Source of the DNA: Chloroflexota bacterium
Lineage (GTDB): Bacteria; Chloroflexota; UBA6077; FW602-bin22; CADDYW01
Length of the DNA stretch: 64,000 nucleotides
Reading direction: 5' to 3'
Assembly: GCA_021324795.1 (NCBI GenBank)
Contig: JAJPIK010000067.1
Span: 174,256 to 238,255 of the forward strand
This document shows, piece by piece, positions 1 through 10,234 of this stretch. The notes beneath the pieces were generated by a model. That model searched no databases, was not told where the DNA came from, and was given only the letters and a program-made list of their open reading frames with translations. The position numbers and the translations under genes were made by a program. How positions within the stretch are numbered: the stretch's first letter is position 1; every line of letters begins with the position of its first letter.

Positions 1-1834
1 CTACCTGCCCGATCGTCCAACTCGTCGTCGGATAGGTCTCGGCGGCTGGGCGTCCATCGTGTCGCCACCAGTAGAACGTGCCATCGGTAATCCGAAGAGA
101 CACGATGTAGTCACGCTGAAGCGCCGTAATCGCCTTCCAGTAGAGGGTGACCTGGCCGGACTGACCGGACTGAATCGTCTGAGTTGGCAGGTCGTAGCCG
201 AGCAGTTGTAAACGGTTTCCGAAGTTCACGAGTTCCGGAATTGATGGAGTCGTCCGGACCGTAAAATCCGGCTTGCCATCAATCGCATAGAGGCGGAGCT
301 CGAGTCCGGCGAATCCCCCATTCACCGGCAAGCGTGGATAAGCATTGTCGAGCGCTTGCCGAACGTAACCAGTCGGATCTGCCCAGTCAGGGTTCCAAAG
401 GAGAAGCCAGGCGCGTTTACGGCCAGTTAGGGCGCGGTTTAGCATGGCCGCGCCGGCTTGGACGTTCGTCCCTGGCTGAATTGCTACCCAGGGGATGTTG
501 CCATGCGAGTAGTATTCGAATGCCTGCCGCGTGTCCATCATCAATAGGACGACATCGCCGGGCTGATAGTGTTGCTCGATGTAATCAATCGCTCCCCGGT
601 TGTCATCCTTGCGGTAGCCCGGCCCGTAGTAGACCTGCCAGAGCTGGCTGAACGTTGCCCCGACCAGGGCAAGGAAGATTACCGTGCTGGCCAGCATACC
701 TGACCAACGAATGACTGAAAGGCGAGCGTAGCGCGTCCGATCCGCCAGCACGACCAGGCCGTAACCGAGTGCCAGGTAAAATGCGGGGACGATCATAATG
801 AGATAACGTTCGGTAAACTTCGGATTCTGTACAAGCAACGCGTACAGGCCTAGAAACGGCAGGAGCAAGTAGGCAAGCAGGTAGAACTCTCCCTGCCCAT
901 GGCGTAGCGCCTGTCGAACCATCAGCAAAATGCCGATGCCCAGTAGGCAGCCGATCACCACCGCAGCAGCTACGAGGTTCCCCAGGGCAGCGAATTGCCC
1001 CAAGGCGAATGCCCCGAAGATGTGCCCTAGGACGTAGGTGAACGACAGTTCTCCTTTCCAAAAATCCGGTACTTTAATCATCCGCTCGATCTGCAAGTAG
1101 GCAAAAGGCAACCAGGGAACGTAGAGCAGTCCAACAAGCACCATGGCACCAATGGCTTTGCGCGCGACAGGATTGCCACGTAAGAGGAGGCTAAACACGA
1201 CGAGGCATTGGAAAACGACGACCAAACCGCCAAAGTACTGAGAATAAAGCATCGCCGTGGTGAAAATCACGTAAGCCCACCACCAGCGCGGCTGTCGACT
1301 CGTGAGCAATTTCCAGAGCGCATGACTCGAAAACAGCGACATCGTCGCAAGCAGGGCATACATCCGGGCTTCTTGTGAGTAGTAGACCATAAACGGAGAA
1401 AACGCCAGGAGAAAGGCGCCAATCAAGCCGATCACGATTGCCGCTCTCGAGCTGATCGGAGACTTCGGTCCGCTAGCCTCACTTTCGCGCCCGACCGTTG
1501 AGTGAAAAAGAGCGCGACCGAAAATGTAGGTAGCCGGCACGGCCGGTAACCCACAGAGCAAAGAGAGGTACCGGATGGCGAACTCGGAATTCCCGACTAG
1601 CCGCATCCAGAAATGGAGCAAGAGGTAGTACAAGGGAGGATGGAGATCCTGATAGACAAGAGTAGGAAGAAGCTGGCGAACCGGCTGGGCCGCGAAGATG
1701 GCGCTCAAGGCTTCGTCAAACCACAAACTCTGGACGCCAATCTTCCACACGCGCGCCGTGAATGCCAGGAAAATCAGGATGACCAAAAAGTCTCGCGGCC
1801 ACGCGAGCCGTCGGAAATTGTCCACTTTGGCCAC
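1..1834 (-). CDS. PMT/ArnT-like (GT39-type) membrane glycosyltransferase, C-terminus cut by window edge
   Basis: Reverse-strand frame opens at GTG 1834 after TTTGAGGAG RBS: VAKVDNFRRLAWPRDFLVILIFLAFTARVWKIGVQSLWFDEALSA...; LHPPLYYLLLHFWMRL and many hydrophobic helices; no stop to position 1. Missing from the ORF track because it runs off the edge. Confidence 0.8.
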   Translation of the reverse strand, partial: MAKVDNFRRLAWPRDFLVILIFLAFTARVWKIGVQSLWFDEALSAIFAAQPVRQLLPTLVYQDLHPPLYYLLLHFWMRLVGNSEFAIRYLSLLCGLPAVPATYIFGRALFHSTVGRESEASGPKSPISSRAAIVIGLIGAFLLAFSPFMVYYSQEARMYALLATMSLFSSHALWKLLTSRQPRWWWAYVIFTTAMLYSQYFGGLVVVFQCLVVFSLLLRGNPVARKAIGAMVLVGLLYVPWLPFAYLQIERMIKVPDFWKGELSFTYVLGHIFGAFALGQFAALGNLVAAAVVIGCLLGIGILLMVRQALRHGQGEFYLLAYLLLPFLGLYALLVQNPKFTERYLIMIVPAFYLALGYGLVVLADRTRYARLSVIRWSGMLASTVIFLALVGATFSQLWQVYYGPGYRKDDNRGAIDYIEQHYQPGDVVLLMMDTRQAFEYYSHGNIPWVAIQPGTNVQAGAAMLNRALTGRKRAWLLLWNPDWADPTGYVRQALDNAYPRLPVNGGFAGLELRLYAIDGKPDFTVRTTPSIPELVNFGNRLQLLGYDLPTQTIQSGQSGQVTLYWKAITALQRDYIVSLRITDGTFYWWRHDGRPAAETYPTTSWTIGQV

Positions 1835-1847
1835 GGCTCGACGCTCC

Positions 1848-3050
1848 TCAAAGGATGGATTGATAAAGGCGCAGATTTGCAAGGGCGATAGCATCCCACT
1901 GGAATGAGACCGCCAAGCGAGCCACGCCAGCCGAAAGCCTTGACCGCAGGCTAAAATCTCTGGCAAGTTGCTCGATAGCCTGCGCGAGTTGCTCCGGCGC
2001 CTCGGTTGGAACGAGTAAGCAATTCTCCCCGGAGACGAGGGTTGGAAAACCCCTCGGCGCATTTTGATTTTGTGGGATCGTCGTAATCACCGGTAAGTGC
2101 TGCACGAACGCCGCGATCAAGGTACCGTGACGCAGCGAGGCACCATCTTTGAAAGGCAAGACACAAAGGTCGGCAGCACGAAGATACCCGGCGACGTCTA
2201 AGGCGCCGACGTATCCAGTCCAGCCGATTCTGCCACGGAATTCTGGCTGGTCGAGGCGCTGACGGATCGTATTCACGTAGCGCCATTCCGAGTTTCCCGT
2301 GTCTCCCGATGATGCTCCAATCATCAAAAGTCGCACTGCCAGGCCCCGCTTTACCAATTGCTCGAACGCTGAAACCAGGGTATGAACGCCTTTACTCGGG
2401 GCAAGGAAGCCAAAAAAAGCCAACAGACATTCATCGTCACGAACTCCCAGGCTTTCACGCCAAGTGCGTCGGTCATAGGTGGTCGGCAGCTCGGCCGGAA
2501 TATTGCTGCCAATCGGGATGATTCTGAGCTGTCGTCGGCCCCAGGTCCACCGAGTCGTCTCACTCGTCACCCGACCAGCGAGTCTCTGAAAATCCTCCGC
2601 CGTCGTGGTAATCACCGCGTCAGCTCCGGCGCCAAGAATCCAGGTTGCCAGGTGACGGATTGGCCCGATCTTCGGCAACAAGTATGGTTGCTTGAGATCG
2701 TGATACGTGACAACCGTTCGTGTTCTTGGCCGGCGGAGGCGGTTGATCCATGGCACGAGATTGACGCCAATCTTCATATCAAAGGCACCAGTCTGATACT
2801 GAATGTGCAGAACGTCCGGTTCCAAGATATCGAGCTGCTGCACCACGTCGCGCCAGAGATCGGCCCCCCATGACTTGAGCGATGGATAAACACGGACCGC
2901 GCTATCTTCGCCGCGCGGCGTCGCCCGTTCCGACGTAAGCACCGACACTTCAACGCCGTGACGGGTGAGACCAGCGCCAAGCAGCGCAGTATAATCGGCA
3001 ACTCCTCCGCGTAACGGCGGGTATTCACCGGTGAGCAAGACAACGCGCAA
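1848..3050 (-). CDS. Glycosyltransferase family 4 protein
   Basis: 400 aa; MRVVLLTGEYPPLRGGVADYTALL N-terminus and FFGFLAPSKGVHTLVSAF / LPFKDGASLRHGTLIAAF donor-site motifs. Confidence 0.85.
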   Translation of the reverse strand: MRVVLLTGEYPPLRGGVADYTALLGAGLTRHGVEVSVLTSERATPRGEDSAVRVYPSLKSWGADLWRDVVQQLDILEPDVLHIQYQTGAFDMKIGVNLVPWINRLRRPRTRTVVTYHDLKQPYLLPKIGPIRHLATWILGAGADAVITTTAEDFQRLAGRVTSETTRWTWGRRQLRIIPIGSNIPAELPTTYDRRTWRESLGVRDDECLLAFFGFLAPSKGVHTLVSAFEQLVKRGLAVRLLMIGASSGDTGNSEWRYVNTIRQRLDQPEFRGRIGWTGYVGALDVAGYLRAADLCVLPFKDGASLRHGTLIAAFVQHLPVITTIPQNQNAPRGFPTLVSGENCLLVPTEAPEQLAQAIEQLARDFSLRSRLSAGVARLAVSFQWDAIALANLRLYQSIL

Positions 3051-3137
3051 AGATGTCCTCCCAGGTCGGGGAACTTAGAGCTTGCACGGCAACCGTACCA
3101 CCGAGGCACAAAGAACACAGAGACGCACTTGAAGCAT

Positions 3138-4136
3138 TCATGAACTCCTCTGTGTCCTCTGAGCCGCGATAGTGTCGTGACTGTCCGGTTGATATCGATA
3201 TCCGACTAAATGCCGGAGCTGATGGCTTGCCACTAGGAAGTGTGAATGCAATCGCTCTCGGCGAAGGGCGACACGATGGCCAACGAGCAGCTTCCCGAAC
3301 TCCGCGACCGCCTCGACAATCGTGAACGCTAGCAGACACAGACGTAACGCCCGGCCAACATCGGCGCCAAAGTGCTTCTCATAAAGACGACTCTTACTTT
3401 CGAGGAAGTTCTGGCTCCGCTGTATGCGATTTTGTTCGCTGCTCCGTCCTTCGTGGTGGATCACAACCGCTGACGGAAGGTAAACGATACGCCAACCAGC
3501 TCCCTGAGCTCGGTAGCACCAGTCCAGCTCTTCCGAATACATGAAAAAGCGTTCGTCGAAGCCACCGATCGCATCGATCACCTCTCGGCGGACAAGTAAA
3601 CACGCTCCGACCAACCAATCGACGTATTGACACTGGTCATCCGATTCATTCGCCCGATAGTAGCGCCTCAACGGCGGCAAACCCGGCAACCAACGCTGAA
3701 TAGGCGTACTTTCGACCAGTCCGGTCAGAGGAGTCGGGAAGGAACGGCGGCTAGATTGAACACTGCCGTCAGGAAACTGAAGCCGTGGTCCGACAATGCC
3801 AACGCGTGGATGGTTGGCCAGATACTCGAGCATCGCAGTGAGCGCCCCTGGACGCAGCTCAGTGTCTGGATTTAAAAAGAGCACAGTCTGGCCAGTCGCA
3901 ATTTCCAGCGCTTGGTTGTTTGCCGCCGCGAAGCCAGGATTACGATCATTGGCGATGACCCGCACCACGGGAAAATGCTCGTGAATCGCGTCGACTGTAC
4001 CATCAGAAGACGCGTTGTCGACGACGAGAATCTCGGTATTTAGCCCGGCTAGCTCGGCCTGAACTGTTTCTAAACAGCGACAGAGCAAGTCGCGGACATT
4101 GTACGATACGATAATGACCGATATGGTCAGCGACAC
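3138..4136 (-). CDS. Glycosyltransferase family 2 (rhamnosyltransferase-like)
   Basis: 332 aa; VIIVSYNVRDLLCRCLETV, VVDNASSDGT, NPGFAAANNQAL, FLNPDTELRPGAL. Confidence 0.88.
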   Translation of the reverse strand: MSLTISVIIVSYNVRDLLCRCLETVQAELAGLNTEILVVDNASSDGTVDAIHEHFPVVRVIANDRNPGFAAANNQALEIATGQTVLFLNPDTELRPGALTAMLEYLANHPRVGIVGPRLQFPDGSVQSSRRSFPTPLTGLVESTPIQRWLPGLPPLRRYYRANESDDQCQYVDWLVGACLLVRREVIDAIGGFDERFFMYSEELDWCYRAQGAGWRIVYLPSAVVIHHEGRSSEQNRIQRSQNFLESKSRLYEKHFGADVGRALRLCLLAFTIVEAVAEFGKLLVGHRVALRRERLHSHFLVASHQLRHLVGYRYQPDSHDTIAAQRTQRSS

Positions 4137-4266
4137 CCCTGGAACCTTCCCGTCGCTTGCCGATAATCAGCGCTCTGAGTATACTGAATCTGAACCCAGT
4201 ACGCGAATGTTTGACCGGTCCGGCAACTCAGCTTCGTCTGACTGTTGGTCGAAAGGGTGTATTTCT

Positions 4267-5127
4267 ATGCCTGAGCCGCTCGTGTATCTCAATGGTGAGT
4301 TCCTCCCCTATGCTGACGCGCGAATTCCCGTCGAAGATCGCGGGATGCAATTCGCCGATGGCGTCTACGAGGTTGTAAGGTACTACCTGGGACGTCCGTT
4401 TCGGATGGCAGATCACCTTGCCCGGTTGGTCAGATCGGCCGAGGGAATCGAGCTCCCCCTGCCGCCGCTCGATCTAATCGAGCAGGCGATGAATCAGCTT
4501 GTCGAGCGCCAAGGCATGTCCGAAGCCACCGTTTACCTACAGATTACGCGTGGCCCGGCCCCTCGTTTGCACGGATTGATCGACCATCCGACGCCCACGG
4601 TGATTGCGATCGCTCGACCGGCGAGCACAACTCGTCCGCGCCCAACCCTGCGCGTGGTCACCGCTAGCGACGATCGCTGGGCCCGCTGCTACCTCAAAAC
4701 GACGATGTTGCTGCCGAACGCTTTAGCTCGGGAGCGAGCCCGTCGACTGGGCGCTGATGATGCGATCTTTCTGCGCGACGGCTTTGTGATGGAAGCTACG
4801 TCGTCGAATGTATTCCTGGTCAGGCAGGGACGATTGCTCACCTCACCTTTGACAAACTACATCCTGGCCGGCATCACCCGTGGTGTTGTGCTGGAGTTGG
4901 CTGCGCAGATCGGCATCCCCGTATCCGAAGAACCAATTCCGGCCCATTGGCTCTACCAGGCCGACGAAGTCTTCCTCACCGGTACGAACACTGAACTGGG
5001 ACCGATTATCAGCGTCGACAGTCGTTCTGTCGGCACTGGCCAACCCGGGGCGATTTATCAGCGATTGCTCGAAGCATTCGATGCGCTTACCCGGGCGTCA
5101 CAGCCGCTCTCGGTGCGGTCAGGCTAG
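4267..5127 (+). CDS. Aminotransferase class IV (D-amino acid aminotransferase-like)
   Basis: MPEPLVYLNGEFLPYADARIPVEDRGMQFADGVYEVVRYY; internal ATG start preferred over ORF-track start 4099; YLKTTMLLPNALARERARRLGADDAIFLRDGFVMEATSSNVFLV. Confidence 0.85.
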   Translation: MPEPLVYLNGEFLPYADARIPVEDRGMQFADGVYEVVRYYLGRPFRMADHLARLVRSAEGIELPLPPLDLIEQAMNQLVERQGMSEATVYLQITRGPAPRLHGLIDHPTPTVIAIARPASTTRPRPTLRVVTASDDRWARCYLKTTMLLPNALARERARRLGADDAIFLRDGFVMEATSSNVFLVRQGRLLTSPLTNYILAGITRGVVLELAAQIGIPVSEEPIPAHWLYQADEVFLTGTNTELGPIISVDSRSVGTGQPGAIYQRLLEAFDALTRASQPLSVRSG

Positions 5128-5128
5128 C

Positions 5129-7588
5129 TTGCGAACGGTCCGAGTGACGACTGCCGCCCGGCCAAGCTTGCCCGCTTTCGTCTGGCGGGTGCGCAAGCTG
5201 ATCTGGTGGCGGCGAGGCAGTAGCGAGATCACGGATCGGTCGTCATTCGGAAGCACTCCATCCACGATTCGCCATCTCCGGCTTGGCGTTCTCGAAATAC
5301 TTTCCCTTCTGATCGCGGCCGGTTTGGCCCCGCTCTTTTATTGGCGTCTTCTCACCACTAACCCAGAAGACGCTGCGACGCTGCCATCTGGCGATTTCAC
5401 TGATCTTAACTATCCCTATCGCCGCTGGGTTGCCGAGCAGCTCGCTCGCGGCGTTGAGCCCTACTGGAATCAATTCGTTTCCGCCGGTCACTCGGCCGTG
5501 GGTGACATCCAGTTCCGCATCTTCTACCCACCGGAAAACTGGCTCGCTTCGCTCGGCGGGAGTAATTTTTCCGTCCGGCTGTTCGAAATTGGCGTCGTCG
5601 GGCACATTGCGTTCGCAGTGGTTGTCACCTACCTGCTCGCCCGGCGCCTCAGCCGAAGTCGGGTCGGCGGCCTCGTCAGCGCCGTCGTTTTCGGCTTCGG
5701 CGGCTATCTCAGCGGTTTTCCGGTTCAGCAAACCAACGTTCTCGAAGCGAGCGTCTGGTTACCATTCGCGCTCTTGTGCGTTGAACTCGGGACTGATTAC
5801 GGATCGCCCGCCGGCTTCGCGGCGGGTGCAGGGGCACTCGGGTTGTCCGCGCTAGCTGGACATCCTCAAACTTTCCTATACGCTCTGATCACGACGATAT
5901 GCTACGCTCTTTACAAGAGTTGGTGTCATGGCCGCATTCGCCTGACGCCGCTGCTTGGCACCATTCTCATCGGCCTTGGGAGCGTCGCGCTCGCGGCGAT
6001 TGCCCTGCTTCCAGCGTACCTTCACCTCGCCCTGACCGACCGGGCGACCGCGGCTTACGACTTTACCAAGGGCGGTTTCGCCCTGCACGAGATCGTCGGT
6101 ATATTGTTTCCCTCCTCGATCGGCGGCGCTCCTTTGTACAACGGCATCTTTACCTGGTTTCTTGTCGCGATCGCCCTGGTCAGTCCGTTCCGGCGCTCGA
6201 ACAAGGTTTTCTGGTGCGTGTTGGCTGTTATGGCGCTCCTTCTTTCGTTCGGGGCGAACACGTTTCTGCAGCCGGTCTTTTACTTGGTGACAGATAGCTA
6301 CAAGCTCCACGACCACGAACGCGCCGTTTTCTTATTCGATTTCGGGGTCGCAATCCTCGCCGGTTACGGAGCCGCTCAGCTCGCGGCGTCGGCCGACGTA
6401 TCACTCGCCTGGCTACACCGGGCGCTACGCTGGCCAACCGCTGCCATCGTCGCGTTCTTCGTTCTTTTCGTGGTCGACTTCGCCAGCACCACCGGTGCTC
6501 AGGGTACCCTGCTCGCCTTCGCCGATCCAATGGTATTTCTGACGCTCGTCTTCAGTCTCAGCGTCGCGATTCTCTGGCTGCGCGAGCGTGGTCTGATCTC
6601 ACCGGCAATGACCGGCCTGCTGGTGATCGGCCTCGTCACTCTCGATATCTTTTCTGTCGACTGGCAAGCTAACCTTCGCCCCGGACCGCCGGATCAGTTG
6701 CTGGCGCCAACCCCGATCGTTGATTACCTCGAGCAATATCCGACCGGCTTATTCCGCATTGCGAGCGAAGGGCTTCTCCCCGGCGACGGTAATGCTGGAG
6801 CGCTTTGGCGCTTGGAAGACGTGGTCGGTAACAGTCCACTCGAAACCAAGAGCTACAGCGATTTCACCAAGCTCGTTCCAGAATGGACGCGCTGGCAGGT
6901 CTTGAACGTCCGCTTCGTCGTGACCAAGCGTAAGCTCGACGATCCGCGGCTTCAACTCGTCCGAAATGATGGCGACGTCAACCTCTATGAGATCGATCAG
7001 AAGGATCGTCTTCCCCGGGCCTACGTTGTTGATCAATTTGTCGCCGCTCCTAGCCATCAGATCGCCTTGCAGGCCGTCCAGAGCGTCAATTTGCACACCA
7101 CCGCGATCGTGGAAGGCACCCTTCCGGACTGGCTCATCGCCAGCCAACCCATGACCACCACGATCAACTCGTCTATCCACCTCGTCCAATTCTCTGATTA
7201 TCAGGCCAACACCGTCACGGTGAAAGCCGATCTTGCGCAATCCGGCTTACTCGTGCTCAGCAACGTGGACTACCCCGGTTGGCACGCTAGCGTCGACGGT
7301 ACGTCGACTCCTATCTTCGAAGTAAACGGCATCGTTCAAGGAGTAGCCTTGAAGGCCGGCCTCCATACCGTTCAGTTCACTTTCAATCCGCCAGGCCTGA
7401 TCGAAGGACAAGCTATCACCAACCTCGCGCGAACTCTCCTCCTGGGTATCGCCGGTCTTGAAATCCTCGCTCGAATCGTGCTCGGCTTGGAAAAGTTTCG
7501 ACGGCTCGGTCGCCACCGGCCAAGCTACCACCATCAGCCGAACGAATCCACTGAGCTCAGTAACCTTACAATCGATCCCTTTCCTTGA
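5129..7588 (+). CDS. YfhO-like multi-pass membrane protein
   Basis: Likely TTG start 5129 in the 4880-7588 frame; FTDLNYPYRRWVAEQLARGVEPYWNQFVSAGHSAVGDIQFRIFYPPENWLAS, many TM segments, C-terminal VLSNVDYPGWHASVDG. Confidence 0.8.
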   Translation: MRTVRVTTAARPSLPAFVWRVRKLIWWRRGSSEITDRSSFGSTPSTIRHLRLGVLEILSLLIAAGLAPLFYWRLLTTNPEDAATLPSGDFTDLNYPYRRWVAEQLARGVEPYWNQFVSAGHSAVGDIQFRIFYPPENWLASLGGSNFSVRLFEIGVVGHIAFAVVVTYLLARRLSRSRVGGLVSAVVFGFGGYLSGFPVQQTNVLEASVWLPFALLCVELGTDYGSPAGFAAGAGALGLSALAGHPQTFLYALITTICYALYKSWCHGRIRLTPLLGTILIGLGSVALAAIALLPAYLHLALTDRATAAYDFTKGGFALHEIVGILFPSSIGGAPLYNGIFTWFLVAIALVSPFRRSNKVFWCVLAVMALLLSFGANTFLQPVFYLVTDSYKLHDHERAVFLFDFGVAILAGYGAAQLAASADVSLAWLHRALRWPTAAIVAFFVLFVVDFASTTGAQGTLLAFADPMVFLTLVFSLSVAILWLRERGLISPAMTGLLVIGLVTLDIFSVDWQANLRPGPPDQLLAPTPIVDYLEQYPTGLFRIASEGLLPGDGNAGALWRLEDVVGNSPLETKSYSDFTKLVPEWTRWQVLNVRFVVTKRKLDDPRLQLVRNDGDVNLYEIDQKDRLPRAYVVDQFVAAPSHQIALQAVQSVNLHTTAIVEGTLPDWLIASQPMTTTINSSIHLVQFSDYQANTVTVKADLAQSGLLVLSNVDYPGWHASVDGTSTPIFEVNGIVQGVALKAGLHTVQFTFNPPGLIEGQAITNLARTLLLGIAGLEILARIVLGLEKFRRLGRHRPSYHHQPNESTELSNLTIDPFP

Positions 7589-7605
7589 TTAACGCTTTTC
7601 GCGCA

Positions 7606-7634
7606 TTGCCTTGCCTAGTCGTCCGTGATAGAAT
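7606..7634 (+). promoter_or_regulatory. Putative sigma70 promoter of pdxST
   Basis: TTGCCT (7606-7611), 17-nt spacer, TAGAAT (7629-7634). Confidence 0.5.
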
Positions 7635-7783
7635 TAAGAGGTAGGATTTTACCCGGTGTTCATTCTGGCAGGGGTTAATGTACATGTGGATCCCGCCGGA
7701 GCGAGGGCCAAGACCGAAATGGCCTTTCTCATCGGGACAAGCTGGACAAAAGATCTGTAGAGAAAAGTTGGGGAGGACCACTC

Positions 7784-8665
7784 GTGGATAAGGGAACCTG
7801 GACGGTCAAGAAAGGCCTTGCCGAGATGTTGAAGGGTGGGGTCATCATGGACGTCGTCACGCCCGAACAGGCGCGTATTGCCGAGGAAGCAGGCGCCTGC
7901 GCGGTTATGGCCCTGGAACGGGTTCCCGCCGACATCCGGGCCGCCGGTGGCGTCGCGCGCATGAGCGATCCCAAGCTGATTCGAGCAATCTGCGAAGCGG
8001 TCACGATTCCGGTGATGGCCAAATGCCGCATCGGACATTTCGTTGAAGCTCAGGTTCTCGAAGCATTGAAGGTCGACTACATCGACGAGTCGGAGGTCCT
8101 TACCCCGGCCGATGAGACCCATCACATCAATAAGCACGAGTTCAAGGTGCCGTTTGTCTGCGGTGCACGGGATCTTGGAGAGGCGTTGCGGCGAATTGGT
8201 GAAGGCGCGGCCATGATCCGGACCAAAGGCGAAGCCGGCTCCGGCAATATTGTCGAGGCAGTCCGCCACATGCGTGCAGTCATGAGCGAAATTCGCAAAC
8301 TGCAGAATATGCCGGAAGACGAGCTCATGGCCGAAGCCAAGAATCTTGGTGCACCCTACGAGCTGGTCGTCGAAGTCGCGCGAACTGGCAAGCTCCCGGT
8401 CGTTAATTTTGCTGCGGGTGGTGTCGCGACCCCGGCTGACGCGGCCCTGATGATGCAACTTGGCGCTGATGGCATTTTTGTTGGCTCGGGGATTTTCAAG
8501 TCGTCGGATCCGGCGGCACGAGCGAGAGCCATTGTCCAAGCAACGACTCACTACAAGAATCCGGAAATCATCGCCGAGGTTTCGGCAGGTATCGGGGAAG
8601 CGATGCGTGGGCTAGAAATCTCCTCGATTCCCAAGGCGGAGCTTTTGGCGACGCGAGGCTGGTAG
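7784..8665 (+). CDS. pdxS: Pyridoxal 5'-phosphate synthase lyase subunit PdxS
   Basis: 293 aa; [52 protein letters not shown]. Confidence 0.97.
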   Translation: MDKGTWTVKKGLAEMLKGGVIMDVVTPEQARIAEEAGACAVMALERVPADIRAAGGVARMSDPKLIRAICEAVTIPVMAKCRIGHFVEAQVLEALKVDYIDESEVLTPADETHHINKHEFKVPFVCGARDLGEALRRIGEGAAMIRTKGEAGSGNIVEAVRHMRAVMSEIRKLQNMPEDELMAEAKNLGAPYELVVEVARTGKLPVVNFAAGGVATPADAALMMQLGADGIFVGSGIFKSSDPAARARAIVQATTHYKNPEIIAEVSAGIGEAMRGLEISSIPKAELLATRGW

Positions 8666-8670
8666 CCGCA

Positions 8671-9285
8671 GTGACAATTGGCGTTCTGGCACTCCAGGGA
8701 GACTTCCGCGAGCATCTGGAGATGCTCCGGAAAATTGACGTAGACGCTTGCGAAGTGCGCTTAGCCGGGGATCTCGAGCGGGTCGACGGCTTGATCATTC
8801 CCGGTGGTGAGAGCACGACAATCGGCAAGCTTCTCAGACAATTCGATTTACTCGAGTCAATGCGCCAGCGAATTCGCGCGGGTATGCCAGTCTATGGCAC
8901 CTGTGCCGGCGCGATCGTCCTTTCAGCCGAGGTTCTCGATCGCGGGGTTGACCAACCCACTCTCGGTGTCATGGCGACGACCGTGCGGCGTAATGCGTTC
9001 GGGCGGCAGGTCGACAGCTTTGAAGCTGATCTTGCAATCCCCGTCCTTGGTCCTGAGCCGTTCCACGCCGTCTTTATTCGAGCACCGATTATCGAGCGGG
9101 TTGGGCCTGACGTCGAGGTGCTCGCCGCGTTGCCGGACGGAACGATAGTCGCGGTCCAGCAGGGGAATATGCTCGCCACGTCCTTCCATCCCGAGTTGAC
9201 CGAAGATGGCCGATTCCACCGCTATTTCGCCAGTTTGGTCGACCGGAGTCTCGCGGCTACCCCCCTAGCTCGTGAGAGTCGATGA
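8671..9285 (+). CDS. pdxT: Pyridoxal 5'-phosphate synthase glutaminase subunit PdxT
   Basis: 204 aa; IGVLALQGDFREHLEML, IPGGESTTIGKLL, GTCAGAIVLS, TSFHPELTED; follows pdxS. Confidence 0.95.
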   Translation: MTIGVLALQGDFREHLEMLRKIDVDACEVRLAGDLERVDGLIIPGGESTTIGKLLRQFDLLESMRQRIRAGMPVYGTCAGAIVLSAEVLDRGVDQPTLGVMATTVRRNAFGRQVDSFEADLAIPVLGPEPFHAVFIRAPIIERVGPDVEVLAALPDGTIVAVQQGNMLATSFHPELTEDGRFHRYFASLVDRSLAATPLARESR

Positions 9286-10232
9286 TTCGGGCGCTTCGGC
9301 CCACCGATATCCTTGCCTACGTCGACTTCTGCCGTCAGGTTGCTGGCCCCCTTGCAGACGGCAAGAATGAGCGCTTGCCACCAATTTCTGCCCTTCGGAG
9401 CTTTTGGGGTCACTCCTTAGCCATCGAACCAGGACGAGAAAGCTGGGTTCAAATTGAGCACGGCCGGATTTCAGGGCTGGTAACGACCAAGCATCGGGAA
9501 GGGGTGGACGTCTGGCAGATCGATCAGCTTTTGATCTTGCCATCGGCCGATGCCGGTCGAACGTGCATGAGACTGCTCGAACATTTATTGGCCGCGGCAG
9601 CGGACGAGGGTATTCAAAAAGTATTCTTGCGGCTCACAACGGCTGATCCGGCGCTTGAATGGGCAAGCCGGGTGGGCTTTTTCCAATACTGCACTGAATA
9701 TGTTTACTATCTCGACGAAGTGCCGACGTTCGCGCACCCGGCGGTGGACTCACATCTGCGCCAGCGACGAGCGTCGGACCATCAAGCCTTATTTCAACTC
9801 TATTGCGCTGCGGTTCCGTTCCGCGTTCGTCAAGCCGAGGGTATGACCTTGCACGAGTGGAGGTGGACTGATGGTTGGCAAGTCCGTCACTTGGGATTTC
9901 CGCTTCCCTTTCGCACATCCCGACGCCAGGACTACGTCGTCGAAACCATGCCCCGTCTCAATGGCTGGCTTCAGGTCAACCATCAGGCGCGGCGTCTCAG
10001 CATCATGGCAAACCCCAACGAGGCGCCTGACGTGACCGGTTTGCTCCGTTTCGGCCTGGCCCGGCTTGGGCCAGGCCGAAACGCCGACTGTGTTGCCCGA
10101 GACTATCAACCGGAGGTGATCTCTACCTTGGAAGAGCATCATTTCCGCCAGATCGGGCACTTTGCCTTGCTGGCGCGGGCCCTAGCCGCGCGCATTCCCG
10201 AAGTAAAACTGGTACCAATTCGAGCATCATAA
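9282..10232 (+). CDS. GNAT-family acetyltransferase-like protein
   Basis: 316 aa; IDQLLILPSADAGRTCMRLLEHLLAAAADEGIQKVFLRL; overlaps pdxT stop by 4 nt. Confidence 0.6.
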   Translation: MIRALRPTDILAYVDFCRQVAGPLADGKNERLPPISALRSFWGHSLAIEPGRESWVQIEHGRISGLVTTKHREGVDVWQIDQLLILPSADAGRTCMRLLEHLLAAAADEGIQKVFLRLTTADPALEWASRVGFFQYCTEYVYYLDEVPTFAHPAVDSHLRQRRASDHQALFQLYCAAVPFRVRQAEGMTLHEWRWTDGWQVRHLGFPLPFRTSRRQDYVVETMPRLNGWLQVNHQARRLSIMANPNEAPDVTGLLRFGLARLGPGRNADCVARDYQPEVISTLEEHHFRQIGHFALLARALAARIPEVKLVPIRAS

Positions 10233-10234
10233 AA

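Noticed and set aside
603-1061. 152-aa reverse ORF in the first 2 kb
   Set aside because: Out of frame with the membrane glycosyltransferase (1-1834), whose translation has clear TM and family features.
7649-8551. 300-aa reverse ORF antisense to pdxS
   Set aside because: Shadow ORF over a clearly recognisable PdxS; low-complexity, Arg/His-rich translation with no family pattern.
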